NCBI GenBank assembly: GCA_023227965.1
Contig: JALOCA010000001.1
Span: forward strand, 62,001-126,000
From: Lentimicrobiaceae bacterium
GTDB lineage: Bacteria > Bacteroidota > Bacteroidia > Bacteroidales > JALOCA01
Length of the DNA stretch: 64,000 nucleotides
Direction: 5' to 3'
The stretch's first letter is position 1; the number at the start of each line of letters is the position of its first letter. This document shows, one piece after another, positions 46,715 to 55,518 of the stretch. The notes under the pieces were generated by a model. The model searched no databases. It saw only the letters and a program-made list of their open reading frames with translations, and was not told where the DNA came from. Position numbers and translations under genes: made by a program.

Positions 46715-46810
46715 AAAGCAATGTCTTTATATGTTTATAACAAGGTTGACAAAAGTATATATTATAACCCATTCACACAAGTTTTATTGTATAAGCTCTT
46801 GAGTCGGTGG

Positions 46811-47017
46811 CTAAAAATTATTTTCACGATATTTACTCCAAATCCGGGCAGCTCTGAACAAACCATAAGCTATGAAAAAAAATCCAAAAATTACTTTTAT
46901 ATTTTTGGGCAGATTGTATTTTTCAGCAAAAAAAAACAGGAAGGTTCCTATTCCCAAATAGAGGAATACGACTACAATTCCCAGAATTTGCATCATTTTT
47001 CCTAACGGGTTTTGCAT
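46811..47017 (-). CDS. Small two-helix membrane protein of unknown function
   Basis: A 68-residue protein not assigned to a family. It has two hydrophobic helices (ILGIVVVFLYLGIGTFLFFF and VIFGFFFIAYGLFRAARIW) linked by a short charged segment (AEKYNLPKNIK). It lies between aroE and the PstS-like gene, all on the minus strand, with 46 bp to aroE and 96 bp to the PstS-like gene. The hydrophobic pattern and basic C-terminus support a real inner-membrane protein. Confidence 0.6.
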   Translation of the reverse strand: MQNPLGKMMQILGIVVVFLYLGIGTFLFFFAEKYNLPKNIKVIFGFFFIAYGLFRAARIWSKYRENNF

Positions 47018-47063
47018 ATATATAGGTTTTAAAAAAAGTTAAATATTTTACTAAATTAAGGTA

Positions 47064-47819
47064 TCAGCAATTTTCGAGCCAGATATTCCATGCAGTTTTT
47101 GCCTGCTGATGCAACATAAACAAGCCATTGCTGATTTTTGCTCTCTGTTTTTTTGCTTTTTGCAGTAGGAGGGTTTTTTCAGGGTTGTAAATCAAATCAA
47201 TGATAATAGTATTACACGTAAAAAAGCCAAAAGGCAAAGGCGGGTATTCAGTTACATTGGGAAATTGCCCCAAAGGAGTAGTATTGATAATTAAATTATG
47301 AGTAGAAATAATATCTTTGTCAACCTGAGAGTAATAAATTGTGTTTATGTTTTTCGGATTTCGCGAAACGAACAAATGTTCGATATTTTTAGACGATAAT
47401 ACATGGCTAACAGATTTTGATGCACCTCCAGTTCCTATAATTAATGCTTTCTTTATCGAAAAATGCTGATTCATAGCTAATAAATGTTTGAAACCTGTTA
47501 CATCAGTATTGTATCCTTTTAAATAAATTTTATTGTTGGTGCGAAAAATTTTAACTGTATTTACAGACCCTGTTTCAATGGCTGATGTATCCATTTGGTC
47601 GAGAAAAGGAATAATTTGTATTTTAAAAGGCGATGTTACATTAAAACCAAGTAAATTGTTCTGTTTGCTTATCCATGATCTGATATTTTCGATGTTTTTC
47701 ATCGGAAAAAGTTTGTATTCAGCAATAATCGCAGGATAAAGGGTATGAAATTCCTGAAGAAAATATTCTGCTGATTTTGAATGTGTAAGCGGGTATCCTA
47801 TTAATCCGAATGTAATCAT
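47064..47819 (-). CDS. aroE: Shikimate dehydrogenase
   Basis: This enzyme reduces 3-dehydroshikimate with NADPH in the aromatic amino-acid pathway. The 251-residue length suits the short Bacteroidota form. The shikimate-binding motif is IGYPLTHSKSAEYFLQE (about 7-23), the catalytic Lys region is GFNVTSPFKIQIIPFLD, and the NADP loop is IGTGGASKSVSHVL. The usual Asn-Asp pair appears in GYNTDVTGF. It starts 31 bp after the TPR gene upstream. Confidence 0.93.
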   Translation of the reverse strand: MITFGLIGYPLTHSKSAEYFLQEFHTLYPAIIAEYKLFPMKNIENIRSWISKQNNLLGFNVTSPFKIQIIPFLDQMDTSAIETGSVNTVKIFRTNNKIYLKGYNTDVTGFKHLLAMNQHFSIKKALIIGTGGASKSVSHVLSSKNIEHLFVSRNPKNINTIYYSQVDKDIISTHNLIINTTPLGQFPNVTEYPPLPFGFFTCNTIIIDLIYNPEKTLLLQKAKKQRAKISNGLFMLHQQAKTAWNIWLENC

Positions 47820-47850
47820 TGTAATTGAAATTCAGCTATATATTTCCCAA

Positions 47851-49287
47851 TTACAGGGAATATTTTGCAAGTAAACTGGAAAAAAGAGGTTCTTTTAACA
47901 ATTCCGGAACAAAATCAGTAAGTTTCTCAATATCTTCGGAATGTGTTTTTAATAAATTTTCTACTTCCATATAAAATGCATCGGTGTTCCCTGCAAGATA
48001 CAGATAGGCGGCATTCCGGTATTGGAATTGAATATTGTCGGGTTGGAGGTTCATTCCGTTTCTGATGGTTGATAATGCCGCGTCAATATTTCCTATTTCG
48101 CAATATACCTCGGAATATTCGAGCCATATTTCCGGGTCAAGGTAGTCAAGTTCCGTAACTTTTTCATAAGAAATTAGGGCATCAGCATACATCAGGTGTT
48201 TAAATTGTAAGTCGCCTAAGATGAACCAATATTCTGAATTATCAGGGTCCATTTTTGTAGCTCTGGTGATGTGTTTAAGGGCTTCTTCGAAACTTCCCAG
48301 TTCATCTTCTGCTATGCCCAGTCCAATATGTGCATCAGCAAAGTTATCATCAATTTCTAACGATTTACTGAAGTTAATTTTTGCCGATTCAAATTTTTTT
48401 TGTTTTTCGTAGCACTCGCCTATGTAATAGTAGGTCAATGCTTCAGGGGGTTCATACAAAAAAGTTTCCCTGTACACTTCAATGGCTTGATCAAACTGAT
48501 TTGTATTGGCAAACGCATTGGCTTTATTAAAATATGCAGAAGCAAAAGTGGGGTCAATGGCAATTGAATAATCGTAGGCTTCAATGGCTTTATCAAGTTG
48601 TTCGAGGTTTCCGTAAGCCAAACCCAGATTAAACCATGCATGATGCGAATAGGGATATTTGTTGATGAATTGGTTGAAAAAAGTTATGCTTTCTTCATTT
48701 CTGTTGGAAATTTCATAACAAAATGAAATTTCGTAAAGAAAGGAACTATTTTCGGGATTAATTTCCAATGCCTTCTGGAGATATTCCAGTGCTTTTTCGT
48801 ATTTTCCCAGGTTCTCATATTCAAAAGCGATATTTCCATACACTTCGTCGAGTTCTTCGGTGAGGTTCAGGGCTTTTTTGTATTCTTCAATAGCTTTTTC
48901 GTATCGTTTTAGCTGACTGTATATTGCCCCCTTGGTAAGAAAAACATCGCCATCGGCAGTATAATTCTGTTCAATATCCGATAAAATGCGCAGCGCCTTT
49001 TCCGTATTGTCTGACGAAGCCAGTAACTGGGCTTTCTTTAATTTAAAAATAACATTTGTAGGATGTTGCTCGCTTGCAAACTGAATGGCAATTTCTGATT
49101 GGCTAAAATTATTTTTGAACAAGTAAAAATCTATAATGTCTTCAAATTCATCTGCATCAAAAAAATACTGCACCTCACCTCGCGCCATTTCTTCAAATTT
49201 CTCGAGAAGAGCTTGCGTGTTACTATCTTCATTTTCCTCGAATTCAAGGGGATCGAAATCTTCTTCCATTTCAATAAAATATGGCAC
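47851..49287 (-). CDS. TPR-repeat protein, cytoplasmic
   Basis: A 478-residue protein made almost entirely of TPRs (about 10-11 repeats), for example GNIAFEYENLGKYEKALEYLQKALEINPEN and GLGIAEDELGSFEEALKHITRATKMDPD. There is no signal peptide; the start MPYFIEMEEDFDPLEFEENE is very acidic. Translation might begin at the internal ATG (Met7, 49269). It lies upstream of aroE and divergent from glmM. Scaffolding function is inferred from the fold only. Confidence 0.85.
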   Translation of the reverse strand: MPYFIEMEEDFDPLEFEENEDSNTQALLEKFEEMARGEVQYFFDADEFEDIIDFYLFKNNFSQSEIAIQFASEQHPTNVIFKLKKAQLLASSDNTEKALRILSDIEQNYTADGDVFLTKGAIYSQLKRYEKAIEEYKKALNLTEELDEVYGNIAFEYENLGKYEKALEYLQKALEINPENSSFLYEISFCYEISNRNEESITFFNQFINKYPYSHHAWFNLGLAYGNLEQLDKAIEAYDYSIAIDPTFASAYFNKANAFANTNQFDQAIEVYRETFLYEPPEALTYYYIGECYEKQKKFESAKINFSKSLEIDDNFADAHIGLGIAEDELGSFEEALKHITRATKMDPDNSEYWFILGDLQFKHLMYADALISYEKVTELDYLDPEIWLEYSEVYCEIGNIDAALSTIRNGMNLQPDNIQFQYRNAAYLYLAGNTDAFYMEVENLLKTHSEDIEKLTDFVPELLKEPLFSSLLAKYSL

Positions 49288-49386
49288 AAAATTAATAAAA
49301 GAAAACGAATGTAAGTGTATTTTTTTTATGAACCGACTGAAAATTAGCAGTTGAAAAATTTTAAAATGAATTAATTATAAATCCTA

Positions 49387-49394
49387 TATTTTTG
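49387..49394 (+). promoter_or_regulatory. Candidate -7 box of glmM
   Basis: TATTTTTG matches TAnnTTTG, 19 bp before the start codon at 49414. Confidence 0.4.
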
Positions 49395-49413
49395 CGCTTT
49401 TAAAACTACATGA

Positions 49414-50805
49414 ATGACATTGATTAAATCTATTTCCGGAATAAGAGGAACGATAGGCGGAAAAGCTGGCGAAGGACTTAGTCCAGTGGATATTATGCGA
49501 TTTACCTCTGCTTTTGTAACGTTTGTTCAACAACAAAGCGAAAAAAATCATCTTTGTTTTGTTATAGGGAGAGATGCCCGCATTTCGGGTGAAATGGTAA
49601 GCCATTTGGTATCCGGGACTCTAATGGGTATGGGCGTGGATGTTATTGATACCGGTTTAAGCACCACTCCTACAGTAGAAATGGCTGTTACCGAAGCAAA
49701 AGCCGATGGCGGAATCATCATTACGGCAAGCCATAATCCTAAAAACTGGAATGCGTTAAAGCTGTTAAATGAAAAAGGGGAATTTATTTCGGCTACTGAT
49801 GGCGAAAAAATTTTAGAAATTGCTGATAAAAACCCGGCTGTGTTTGCGGAGGTTGATGCGTTGGGCAAATATTGCTTTGATGACACATTTTTGCAGAAAC
49901 ATATTGATAAAGTATTGAATCTACCATTGGTAGATACAAAATCCATTAAAAACGCCAATTTTATAGTAGCAATTGATGCCGTAAACTCTACAGGTGGATT
50001 AGCTCTTCCTTTATTATTAAAAGCATTGGGTGTTAATCAGGTAATTGAGTTGTACTGCACACCTGACGGAAAATTTCCGCATAACCCGGAACCCCTGCCC
50101 GAACATCTGACTGAATTATCAAAAACAGTAGTTAAAAATGCTGCCCATGTCGGTTTTTCTGTTGACCCTGATGTTGACAGGCTGGCAATTGTGATGGAAG
50201 ATGGCGAAATGTTTGGGGAAGAATATACACTTGTTGCCGTAGCAGATTATGTGCTGAAAAACACTCCCGGGAGTACTGTTTCCAATTTATCCTCAACCAG
50301 GGCTTTGCATGATGTAACGGTAAAAGCCGGCTGTAGTTATTTTGCCTCTGCTGTGGGCGAAGTGAATGTAGTGGAAATGATGAAGATTCATCAAGCTGTG
50401 ATTGGCGGCGAAGGTAACGGAGGTGTAATCTATCCCGAATTGCATTATGGACGCGATGCCCTGGTGGGAATTGCTTTGTTTTTAACTTATCTTGCAAAAA
50501 CAGGAAAAAAATGCTCTTTTTTACGAAGCATGTACCCACAGTATTTTATTTCTAAAAACAAAATATTGTTTGAACCCGATATGGATGTTGACAATTTGCT
50601 GGAAAGTATTGCAAGAAAATACCAAAACGAGAAAGTTAACACTGCGGATGGAGTGAAAATTGATTTTGCCGATGAATGGGTACACCTCAGGAAATCGAAT
50701 ACCGAACCCGTCATTCGGATTTATGCCGAAAGCAATACAATGGCTACAGCAGAATTTCTGGCGGGAAAAATAATTGACGATATTAAGGAAATTATTAGGG
50801 AATAA
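49414..50805 (+). CDS. glmM: Phosphoglucosamine mutase
   Basis: This alpha-D-phosphohexomutase converts glucosamine-6-phosphate to glucosamine-1-phosphate for peptidoglycan and LPS precursors. The 463 residues match the family. The phosphorylated serine is Ser106 in ITASHNPKNWNALK. The metal-binding loop is DPDVDRLAIV (about 251-260). The sugar-binding motif GEGNGGVIYPELHYGRDAL and the phosphate loop RKSNTEPVIRIYAES complete it. Assignment to GlmM rather than ManB rests on the length and overall motif context, so specificity is less certain than fold. Confidence 0.88.
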   Translation: MTLIKSISGIRGTIGGKAGEGLSPVDIMRFTSAFVTFVQQQSEKNHLCFVIGRDARISGEMVSHLVSGTLMGMGVDVIDTGLSTTPTVEMAVTEAKADGGIIITASHNPKNWNALKLLNEKGEFISATDGEKILEIADKNPAVFAEVDALGKYCFDDTFLQKHIDKVLNLPLVDTKSIKNANFIVAIDAVNSTGGLALPLLLKALGVNQVIELYCTPDGKFPHNPEPLPEHLTELSKTVVKNAAHVGFSVDPDVDRLAIVMEDGEMFGEEYTLVAVADYVLKNTPGSTVSNLSSTRALHDVTVKAGCSYFASAVGEVNVVEMMKIHQAVIGGEGNGGVIYPELHYGRDALVGIALFLTYLAKTGKKCSFLRSMYPQYFISKNKILFEPDMDVDNLLESIARKYQNEKVNTADGVKIDFADEWVHLRKSNTEPVIRIYAESNTMATAEFLAGKIIDDIKEIIRE

Positions 50806-50851
50806 AATGTGTACTTTGCATAATTAGAATCATTTATTAATCCAAAAATTA

Positions 50852-51130
50852 ATGCCTGCAAAAAGTATAAAGAAAAAAAGTAAAAAAGTAAAATTCAAAA
50901 AGATTATTTTTAAACTTTCTGAGAAACAAAAAAAAGTAATTGACAAGTACTGTAAGTTGCATAAAACCACTCCTAACAAGTTTTATAAAAAAGCATTAAT
51001 GCAATATTTGTTGAATTACGCCAGCTTGTCGCCTGATGACGAGTATTATATCAGCGAAAATCAGTTAAAACTATTCGATGAGAATGAAACAGAGGTAATT
51101 GTTGAAGAAGCGGATTCTGGGATGTTTTAA
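50852..51130 (+). CDS. Small basic protein of unknown function
   Basis: A 92-residue protein I do not recognise. The N-terminus is very lysine-rich (MPAKSIKKKSKKVKFKK), which would suit nucleic-acid contact. The middle (KLSEKQKKVIDKYCKLHKTT, then FYKKALMQYLLNYA) looks like a ribbon-helix-helix or helical pair. The C-terminus is acidic (EADSGMF). It follows glmM by 46 bp in the same direction and may be co-transcribed. Confidence 0.65.
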   Translation: MPAKSIKKKSKKVKFKKIIFKLSEKQKKVIDKYCKLHKTTPNKFYKKALMQYLLNYASLSPDDEYYISENQLKLFDENETEVIVEEADSGMF

Positions 51131-51540
51131 TTCCGTATTTTCCTACATTTACGTAGCTGCGCCGACCCTTTAAATAGCTTGAATTCACTACACTGATCCG
51201 GCTGATCCCCTGGTGGCTGCACGTATGCTATACTTGCAGAAAAAGCCCTTGGATGGGGGAATCTGCATGTTGAGGGCAGTTTATTCGATGATTTAATATG
51301 GCAAAAAAGCTAAAAAATTCAAGGAAGATGTTAAATATAAAAGCTGTGAAGTCGTATTTACCCCGGATACATTACGAAAAAAGCCATCTGTCGTAATTTT
51401 GCATCTGTAATATGGAAATGATTAAACTAATAAGTCAATGTGTAAATTTTTTGCAAATTAAACATGAAGGGAAATTGTGATTAGACAGTTTCTATCATAT
51501 TATAATTCAGTCAATAATATTTTAAATTAAAATTAAAAAA
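51131..51540. other. 410-bp intergenic region, possible decayed coding sequence
   Basis: No intact gene. Around 51190-51400 several frames are open in pieces: one reads ADPLVAARMLYLQKKPLDGG, another AILAEKALGWGNLHVEG, and further on KFKEDVKYKSCEVVFTPDTL. The pieces lie in different frames or are interrupted by stops, which fits a decayed gene but may be chance. The last ~100 bp before OsmC is AT-rich and likely holds its promoter. Confidence 0.35.
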
Positions 51541-51996
51541 ATGGAAGAAGTAAAATTTAATTCTGAAAATTTGTTACTGCCACTGGTGGAAGCAAGAATA
51601 GAGTTGGTTAACAACAGGCTGCACTTTAAAGGGCAGGCGGGTAATAACTCCCCTGTAGATGTGGATTATATACCGCCCTTAGGGGACAACTTGGGTTATA
51701 CTTCGTTGGAATTATTTCTTATCAGCCTTGCTACCTGCGTAAGTAGTGCGGTGTTGCCACTGCTGCGAAAAATGAAAAAAGAGATTAAGAGTTTGCAGGT
51801 TGTGGCAAAAGGCAAGCGCAGGAATCAGCATCCTACCTGTTTTGAAGAAATTACACTGGAATTTGTTTTACAATCTCCGGATACAAAAAAAGAAGAAGTG
51901 GAAAAATTGCTTCATCTTGCCGAGGAAACCTATTGTCCGGTGTGGGCAATGATAAAGAATAATGTGAAAGTAAATTCGCAGATTACAATAATATAG
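51541..51996 (+). CDS. OsmC/Ohr-family protein
   Basis: A 151-residue protein of the OsmC/Ohr peroxidase family. The two conserved cysteines are Cys66 in LATCVSSAVLPL and Cys132 in TYCPVWAMIKNNVKV, spaced as in peroxide-reducing members. A third Cys (Cys100) is also present. The beta-alpha core with RIELVNNRLHFKG fits. It would detoxify organic hydroperoxides in the cytoplasm, although YhfA-type members lack proven activity. Confidence 0.85.
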   Translation: MEEVKFNSENLLLPLVEARIELVNNRLHFKGQAGNNSPVDVDYIPPLGDNLGYTSLELFLISLATCVSSAVLPLLRKMKKEIKSLQVVAKGKRRNQHPTCFEEITLEFVLQSPDTKKEEVEKLLHLAEETYCPVWAMIKNNVKVNSQITII

Positions 51997-52022
51997 TGTA
52001 ATTTATATAATCATCAAAGCAA

Positions 52023-52059
52023 AAGAGGTTGTTTTCTTAGTAAAATAACTTCTTTTTTT
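52023..52059 (+). terminator. Imperfect intrinsic terminator after the OsmC gene
   Basis: Arms 52023-52035 and 52042-52054 form a 13-bp stem with two G-T pairs and a 6-nt loop, followed by a T-run to 52059. It lies between the convergent OsmC and rho genes. Confidence 0.6.
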
Positions 52060-52078
52060 GAGGTTTAGCAGGATATTC

Positions 52079-54013
52079 CTAACTATTCATTGAGATGAGG
52101 AATTCCTCGTTGGTTTGGGTATATTTCATTTTTTCTTTCAAAAATTCCATGGCTTCCAATGGATTCATATCCGCAAGGTGGTTACGAAGTATCCAGATAC
52201 GTTGCAGTTGTTCTTTGTCCACCAGCAGGTCTTCGCGTCGGGTGCTGGATGCAACGATATCAATGGATGGATAGATGCGTTTGTTAGAAAGTTTGCGGTC
52301 TAACTGCAATTCCATATTGCCGGTACCTTTGAATTCTTCAAATATCACTTCATCCATTTTTGAACCGGTGTCTATCAATGCCGTCGAAATGATGGTGAGC
52401 GAGCCTCCGTGTTCAATCTGGCGTGCGGCACCAAAAAAGCGTTTGGGCTTTTGCAGAGCAGTAGCTTCCACTCCGCCCGACAAAACTTTACCTGATGCCG
52501 GGGCAACGGTATTGTAAGCACGGGCAAGGCGGGTGATGGAGTCAAGCAGTATTACCACGTCGTGTCCGCATTCGGTGAGGCGTTTGGCTTTTTCCAGCAC
52601 AAGGTTGGCAATCTTCACATGGCGTTCGGCGGGTTCATCAAAAGTGGAGGAAACTACCTCTGCATTTACACTGCGTTGCATATCTGTAACTTCTTCAGGG
52701 CGTTCGTCGATCAATAAAACGATGAGGTAGGCTTCGGGGTGATTGTAAGCTATGGCGTTGGCAATCTCTTTCAACAAAACAGTTTTACCGGTTTTGGGCT
52801 GCGCTACAATGAGTCCGCGTTGCCCTTTGCCGATAGGACAGAACATATCTATGATGCGTGTGCTCATGGTAGAGCCGGGATGCCCTGTGATTTTAAATTT
52901 CTTTTCCGGAAAAAGCGGAGTAAGGAAATCGAAACTGATGCGGTCGCGAACTTCTTCGGGAAATTTTCCATTGATAGTTTCTACTTTTACAAGCGGGAAA
53001 TATTTTTCACCTTCTTTTGGGGGGCGGATGCTCCCTTTAAGGGTATCCCCTGTTTTTAAACCGAAAAGTTTAATCTGGCTTTGTGAAACATAAATATCGT
53101 CGGGCGAGTTCAAGTAGTTATAATCGGCTGAACGCAGAAATCCATAGCCATCGGTCATTATTTCCAGAACGCCCACAGTGGAAACTATGCCATCAAACTC
53201 GGAATAATCTTCTTTGTATCGTTCGGCAATACGTTGTCGTTGAATTTCTTTCCAGTTCTTTTCACGGTAAGGACGAATTTCTTCCGTTTGCGTTTCGCTA
53301 CTGGTTTCTGCTTCCTGGGGAGGGGCACCTGTTAGTTTTCCTTCTTCAGGCGTTTCAGTGATTATATTTTCATCAATTCCGAGGAAAGTAGTATTGTCTT
53401 CTATTATGGGTTCGCCTAAAAATTCGGGTTTACCATTTTCAATGTCGGCTCCGAATGGAAATAATTCTTCGTTAAAATCTGTTTTAAAAGGTGTCGGGGG
53501 AGTATTTTGTACGGTATCGGCAGGTGGTGGCAATGGCGGTAATGGTGGTAGTGTCGGTAGTGCAGGAGCAGGAGCAGGAGAAGTTTGTTTTTTAGGGAAA
53601 TTTTTGGAAAAACCTGCTTTATTTTTTCGCTGAAAATTACTTTTAAACACAGGTTTTTCAGATTCTTTAGGGAGTGCTGGCTTTGCAATAACTTGTTCTT
53701 CCGGTATATCTGTACTTATTAACGGCTGGGATGTGTTATCAGTTTTTTCAGTATCCTGTTCGTGTCGTTGCATAAAAACTGTTTCCTTTTTTGCCGGAAC
53801 TGAGGGTATTCTTTTGCGTTGCCCAGGTTTTTTATGCTGAATTTTATTTTCTTTTTCGAGCATTTCGGGCGAAGGATTTAATGCCTGATGGTCTAATATC
53901 TTATAAACCAATTCTTGCTTTTTTAAACCTTCTATTTTCGGAATGTTCAGCTTTTGAGCTATTTCTTTCAATTCGTGAACTAATTTCGAATTCAGTTCAA
54001 CAATATCGTACAT
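52079..54013 (-). CDS. rho: Transcription termination factor Rho with long low-complexity insert
   Basis: A hexameric RNA-dependent ATPase. At 644 residues it is much longer than Escherichia coli Rho (419). The N-terminal Rho domain (1-50, ELNSKLVHELKEIAQKLNIP) is followed by a disordered insert of roughly 200 residues rich in Pro, Glu and Lys, including PAPAPALPTLPPLPPLPPP. Then come the RNA-binding cold-shock-like domain (GVLEIMTDGYGFLRSADYN), Walker A IVAQPKTGKTVLLKE, Walker B YLIVLLIDERPEEVTDM and the Q/R-loop region. Long inserts are known in Bacteroidota Rho. It has a good promoter and a ~150-nt leader. It is divergent from gcvT. Confidence 0.96.
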   Translation of the reverse strand: MYDIVELNSKLVHELKEIAQKLNIPKIEGLKKQELVYKILDHQALNPSPEMLEKENKIQHKKPGQRKRIPSVPAKKETVFMQRHEQDTEKTDNTSQPLISTDIPEEQVIAKPALPKESEKPVFKSNFQRKNKAGFSKNFPKKQTSPAPAPALPTLPPLPPLPPPADTVQNTPPTPFKTDFNEELFPFGADIENGKPEFLGEPIIEDNTTFLGIDENIITETPEEGKLTGAPPQEAETSSETQTEEIRPYREKNWKEIQRQRIAERYKEDYSEFDGIVSTVGVLEIMTDGYGFLRSADYNYLNSPDDIYVSQSQIKLFGLKTGDTLKGSIRPPKEGEKYFPLVKVETINGKFPEEVRDRISFDFLTPLFPEKKFKITGHPGSTMSTRIIDMFCPIGKGQRGLIVAQPKTGKTVLLKEIANAIAYNHPEAYLIVLLIDERPEEVTDMQRSVNAEVVSSTFDEPAERHVKIANLVLEKAKRLTECGHDVVILLDSITRLARAYNTVAPASGKVLSGGVEATALQKPKRFFGAARQIEHGGSLTIISTALIDTGSKMDEVIFEEFKGTGNMELQLDRKLSNKRIYPSIDIVASSTRREDLLVDKEQLQRIWILRNHLADMNPLEAMEFLKEKMKYTQTNEEFLISMNS

Positions 54014-54172
54014 AGTGAATTTGTTATTTTATTAATGTGTTAATTATAAGGTGTTTTTTGAGCGCTTATACTCCCTGCAGGAGTAAAAATTATCAGATTT
54101 CAATAAACAGAGTTGATTGTTAATGACAAATGAAACGATAAACCGGAGTGGGATTTTAAAAAAAATTCGATG

Positions 54173-54201
54173 CAAATATACAACTATTTTCGAAATACAA
54201 A
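54173..54201 (-). promoter_or_regulatory. Promoter of rho
   Basis: Minus strand TTTG (54201-54198) and TATATTTG (54180-54173) with a 17-bp spacer match TTTG-N17-23-TAnnTTTG. The leader to the rho ATG would be about 150 nt, room for autoregulation. Confidence 0.6.
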
Positions 54202-54251
54202 TATTTATTCCATTGTATCGGTTTTAACCGTGCGGTTTAAGAGTATTTTTT

Positions 54252-54259
54252 TACTTTTG
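54252..54259 (+). promoter_or_regulatory. Candidate -7 box upstream of gcvT
   Basis: TACTTTTG matches TAnnTTTG. It lies 116 bp before the gcvT ATG. No -33 element is seen at the right spacing. Confidence 0.35.
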
Positions 54260-54375
54260 CGCTGGGGAATGAAATTTTATCCCATTAAAAAAACGGGCAT
54301 TTACGTTAATTAAAAATATTTAGAAAAGAGTCAATATGCTGATGATTTTTAACTTTAATTAAAATCTTTTTATAA

Positions 54376-55461
54376 ATGAAAAATACAGCATTTACAAAGA
54401 AACATGAAGAATTGGGAGCCAAGATGGTACCATTTGCCGGATTTTATATGCCGGTTCAATATGAGGGAGTTAATATTGAACATGAAACCGTACGTAAGGG
54501 AGTCGGAGTTTTTGATGTTTCGCACATGGGCGAAATTTGGGTGAAAGGTAGCAAAGCCTTGGATTTTATTCAAAGGGTTACTTCAAATGATGCTTCAAAA
54601 CTTTACGATGGAAAAGTTCAATATTCCTGCTTCCCAAATTTCAAGGGTGGTATTGTTGACGACCTTCTTGTTTACCAAATTAATTCTGAAACCTTTTTGT
54701 TAGTCGTTAATGCTTCAAATATTGAAAAGGATTGGAATTGGCTGCAAAGTCAGAACCAGATTGGCGCAGTACTTTACAATGCCTCGGATGAAATTTCGCA
54801 ATTGGCTGTTCAGGGACCTCTTGCACTGAAAGCCATGCAAAAATGTACTTCCACTCCGATAGAGGATATGGAATATTACACTTTTAAAAAAGTGGAATTT
54901 GCGGGCGTTAAAGATGTAATTCTTTCTACTACCGGCTATACCGGTGCAGGTGGCTGCGAAATTTATTTTGCAAACAAGGCTGCTGACACCATTTGGAATG
55001 CTGTTTTCGAAGCTGGTGCAGAATACGGAATCAAACCGATTGGTCTGGGTGCACGCGATACCCTCCGCCTCGAAATGGGCTTTTGCCTTTATGGTAATGA
55101 TATTAACGACACTACTTCGCCTATTGAAGCCGGACTGGGCTGGATAACCAAGTTTACCCCCGAAAAAGACTTTATAAACAAAGCAGAGCTTTTACGCCAG
55201 AAGAAAGAAGGTACTACCCGTAAATTGGTAGGTTTTGAAATGGTTGACAAAGGAATTCCCCGTCATGAATATGAAATTGCCGATGCTGACGGAAACACGA
55301 TAGGGGAAGTAACTTCCGGTACCATGGGTCCTTCGGTAAAAAAAGCCATTGGAATGGGTTATGTAAAAATTGGTTTTGCAGCCGAAGGCAGTGAAATTTT
55401 TATCAAAATTCGCGACAAAGCCCTGAAAGCTGTTGTTGTTAAGTTTCCTTTTTATAAATAA
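54376..55461 (+). CDS. gcvT: Aminomethyltransferase, T-protein of the glycine cleavage system
   Basis: This enzyme moves the methylene group from aminomethyl-GcvH to tetrahydrofolate and frees ammonia. The 361 residues match the family. Conserved segments are MVPFAGFYMPVQYEG (about 17-31), GVFDVSHMGEIWVKG, STTGYTGAGGCEIYF (folate site) and GLGARDTLRLEMGFCLYGND with the catalytic-site Arg and Asp. It ends with a strong terminator. The P-protein gene is far away at 20395. Confidence 0.96.
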   Translation: MKNTAFTKKHEELGAKMVPFAGFYMPVQYEGVNIEHETVRKGVGVFDVSHMGEIWVKGSKALDFIQRVTSNDASKLYDGKVQYSCFPNFKGGIVDDLLVYQINSETFLLVVNASNIEKDWNWLQSQNQIGAVLYNASDEISQLAVQGPLALKAMQKCTSTPIEDMEYYTFKKVEFAGVKDVILSTTGYTGAGGCEIYFANKAADTIWNAVFEAGAEYGIKPIGLGARDTLRLEMGFCLYGNDINDTTSPIEAGLGWITKFTPEKDFINKAELLRQKKEGTTRKLVGFEMVDKGIPRHEYEIADADGNTIGEVTSGTMGPSVKKAIGMGYVKIGFAAEGSEIFIKIRDKALKAVVVKFPFYK

Positions 55462-55478
55462 TCATAGCTTGACATACA

Positions 55479-55511
55479 CCCCCCGTACAAAAAATGACGG
55501 GGGGCTTTTTT
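55479..55511 (+). terminator. Intrinsic terminator of gcvT
   Basis: GC-rich stem CCCCCCGT (55479-55486) with ACGGGGGG (55497-55504), 10-nt loop, then C and TTTTTT. It lies directly before the comB start at 55519. Confidence 0.9.
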
Positions 55512-55518
55512 ATTTTTT

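Larger units (their letters stand above)
54014..54375. other. 362-bp divergent intergenic region (rho / gcvT)
   Basis: It contains the rho promoter at 54173-54201 and a candidate gcvT -7 box at 54252-54259. The stretch 54061-54130 would be the long rho 5' leader and includes CTCCCTGCAGGAG at 54070-54082, a small palindrome. No riboswitch consensus is recognised. Confidence 0.55.

Noticed and set aside
54014..54375. Glycine riboswitch before gcvT
   Set aside because: No tandem GGAGA-type aptamer cores were recognised, and the only dyads are short; the same holds for 19897-20394 before gcvP.
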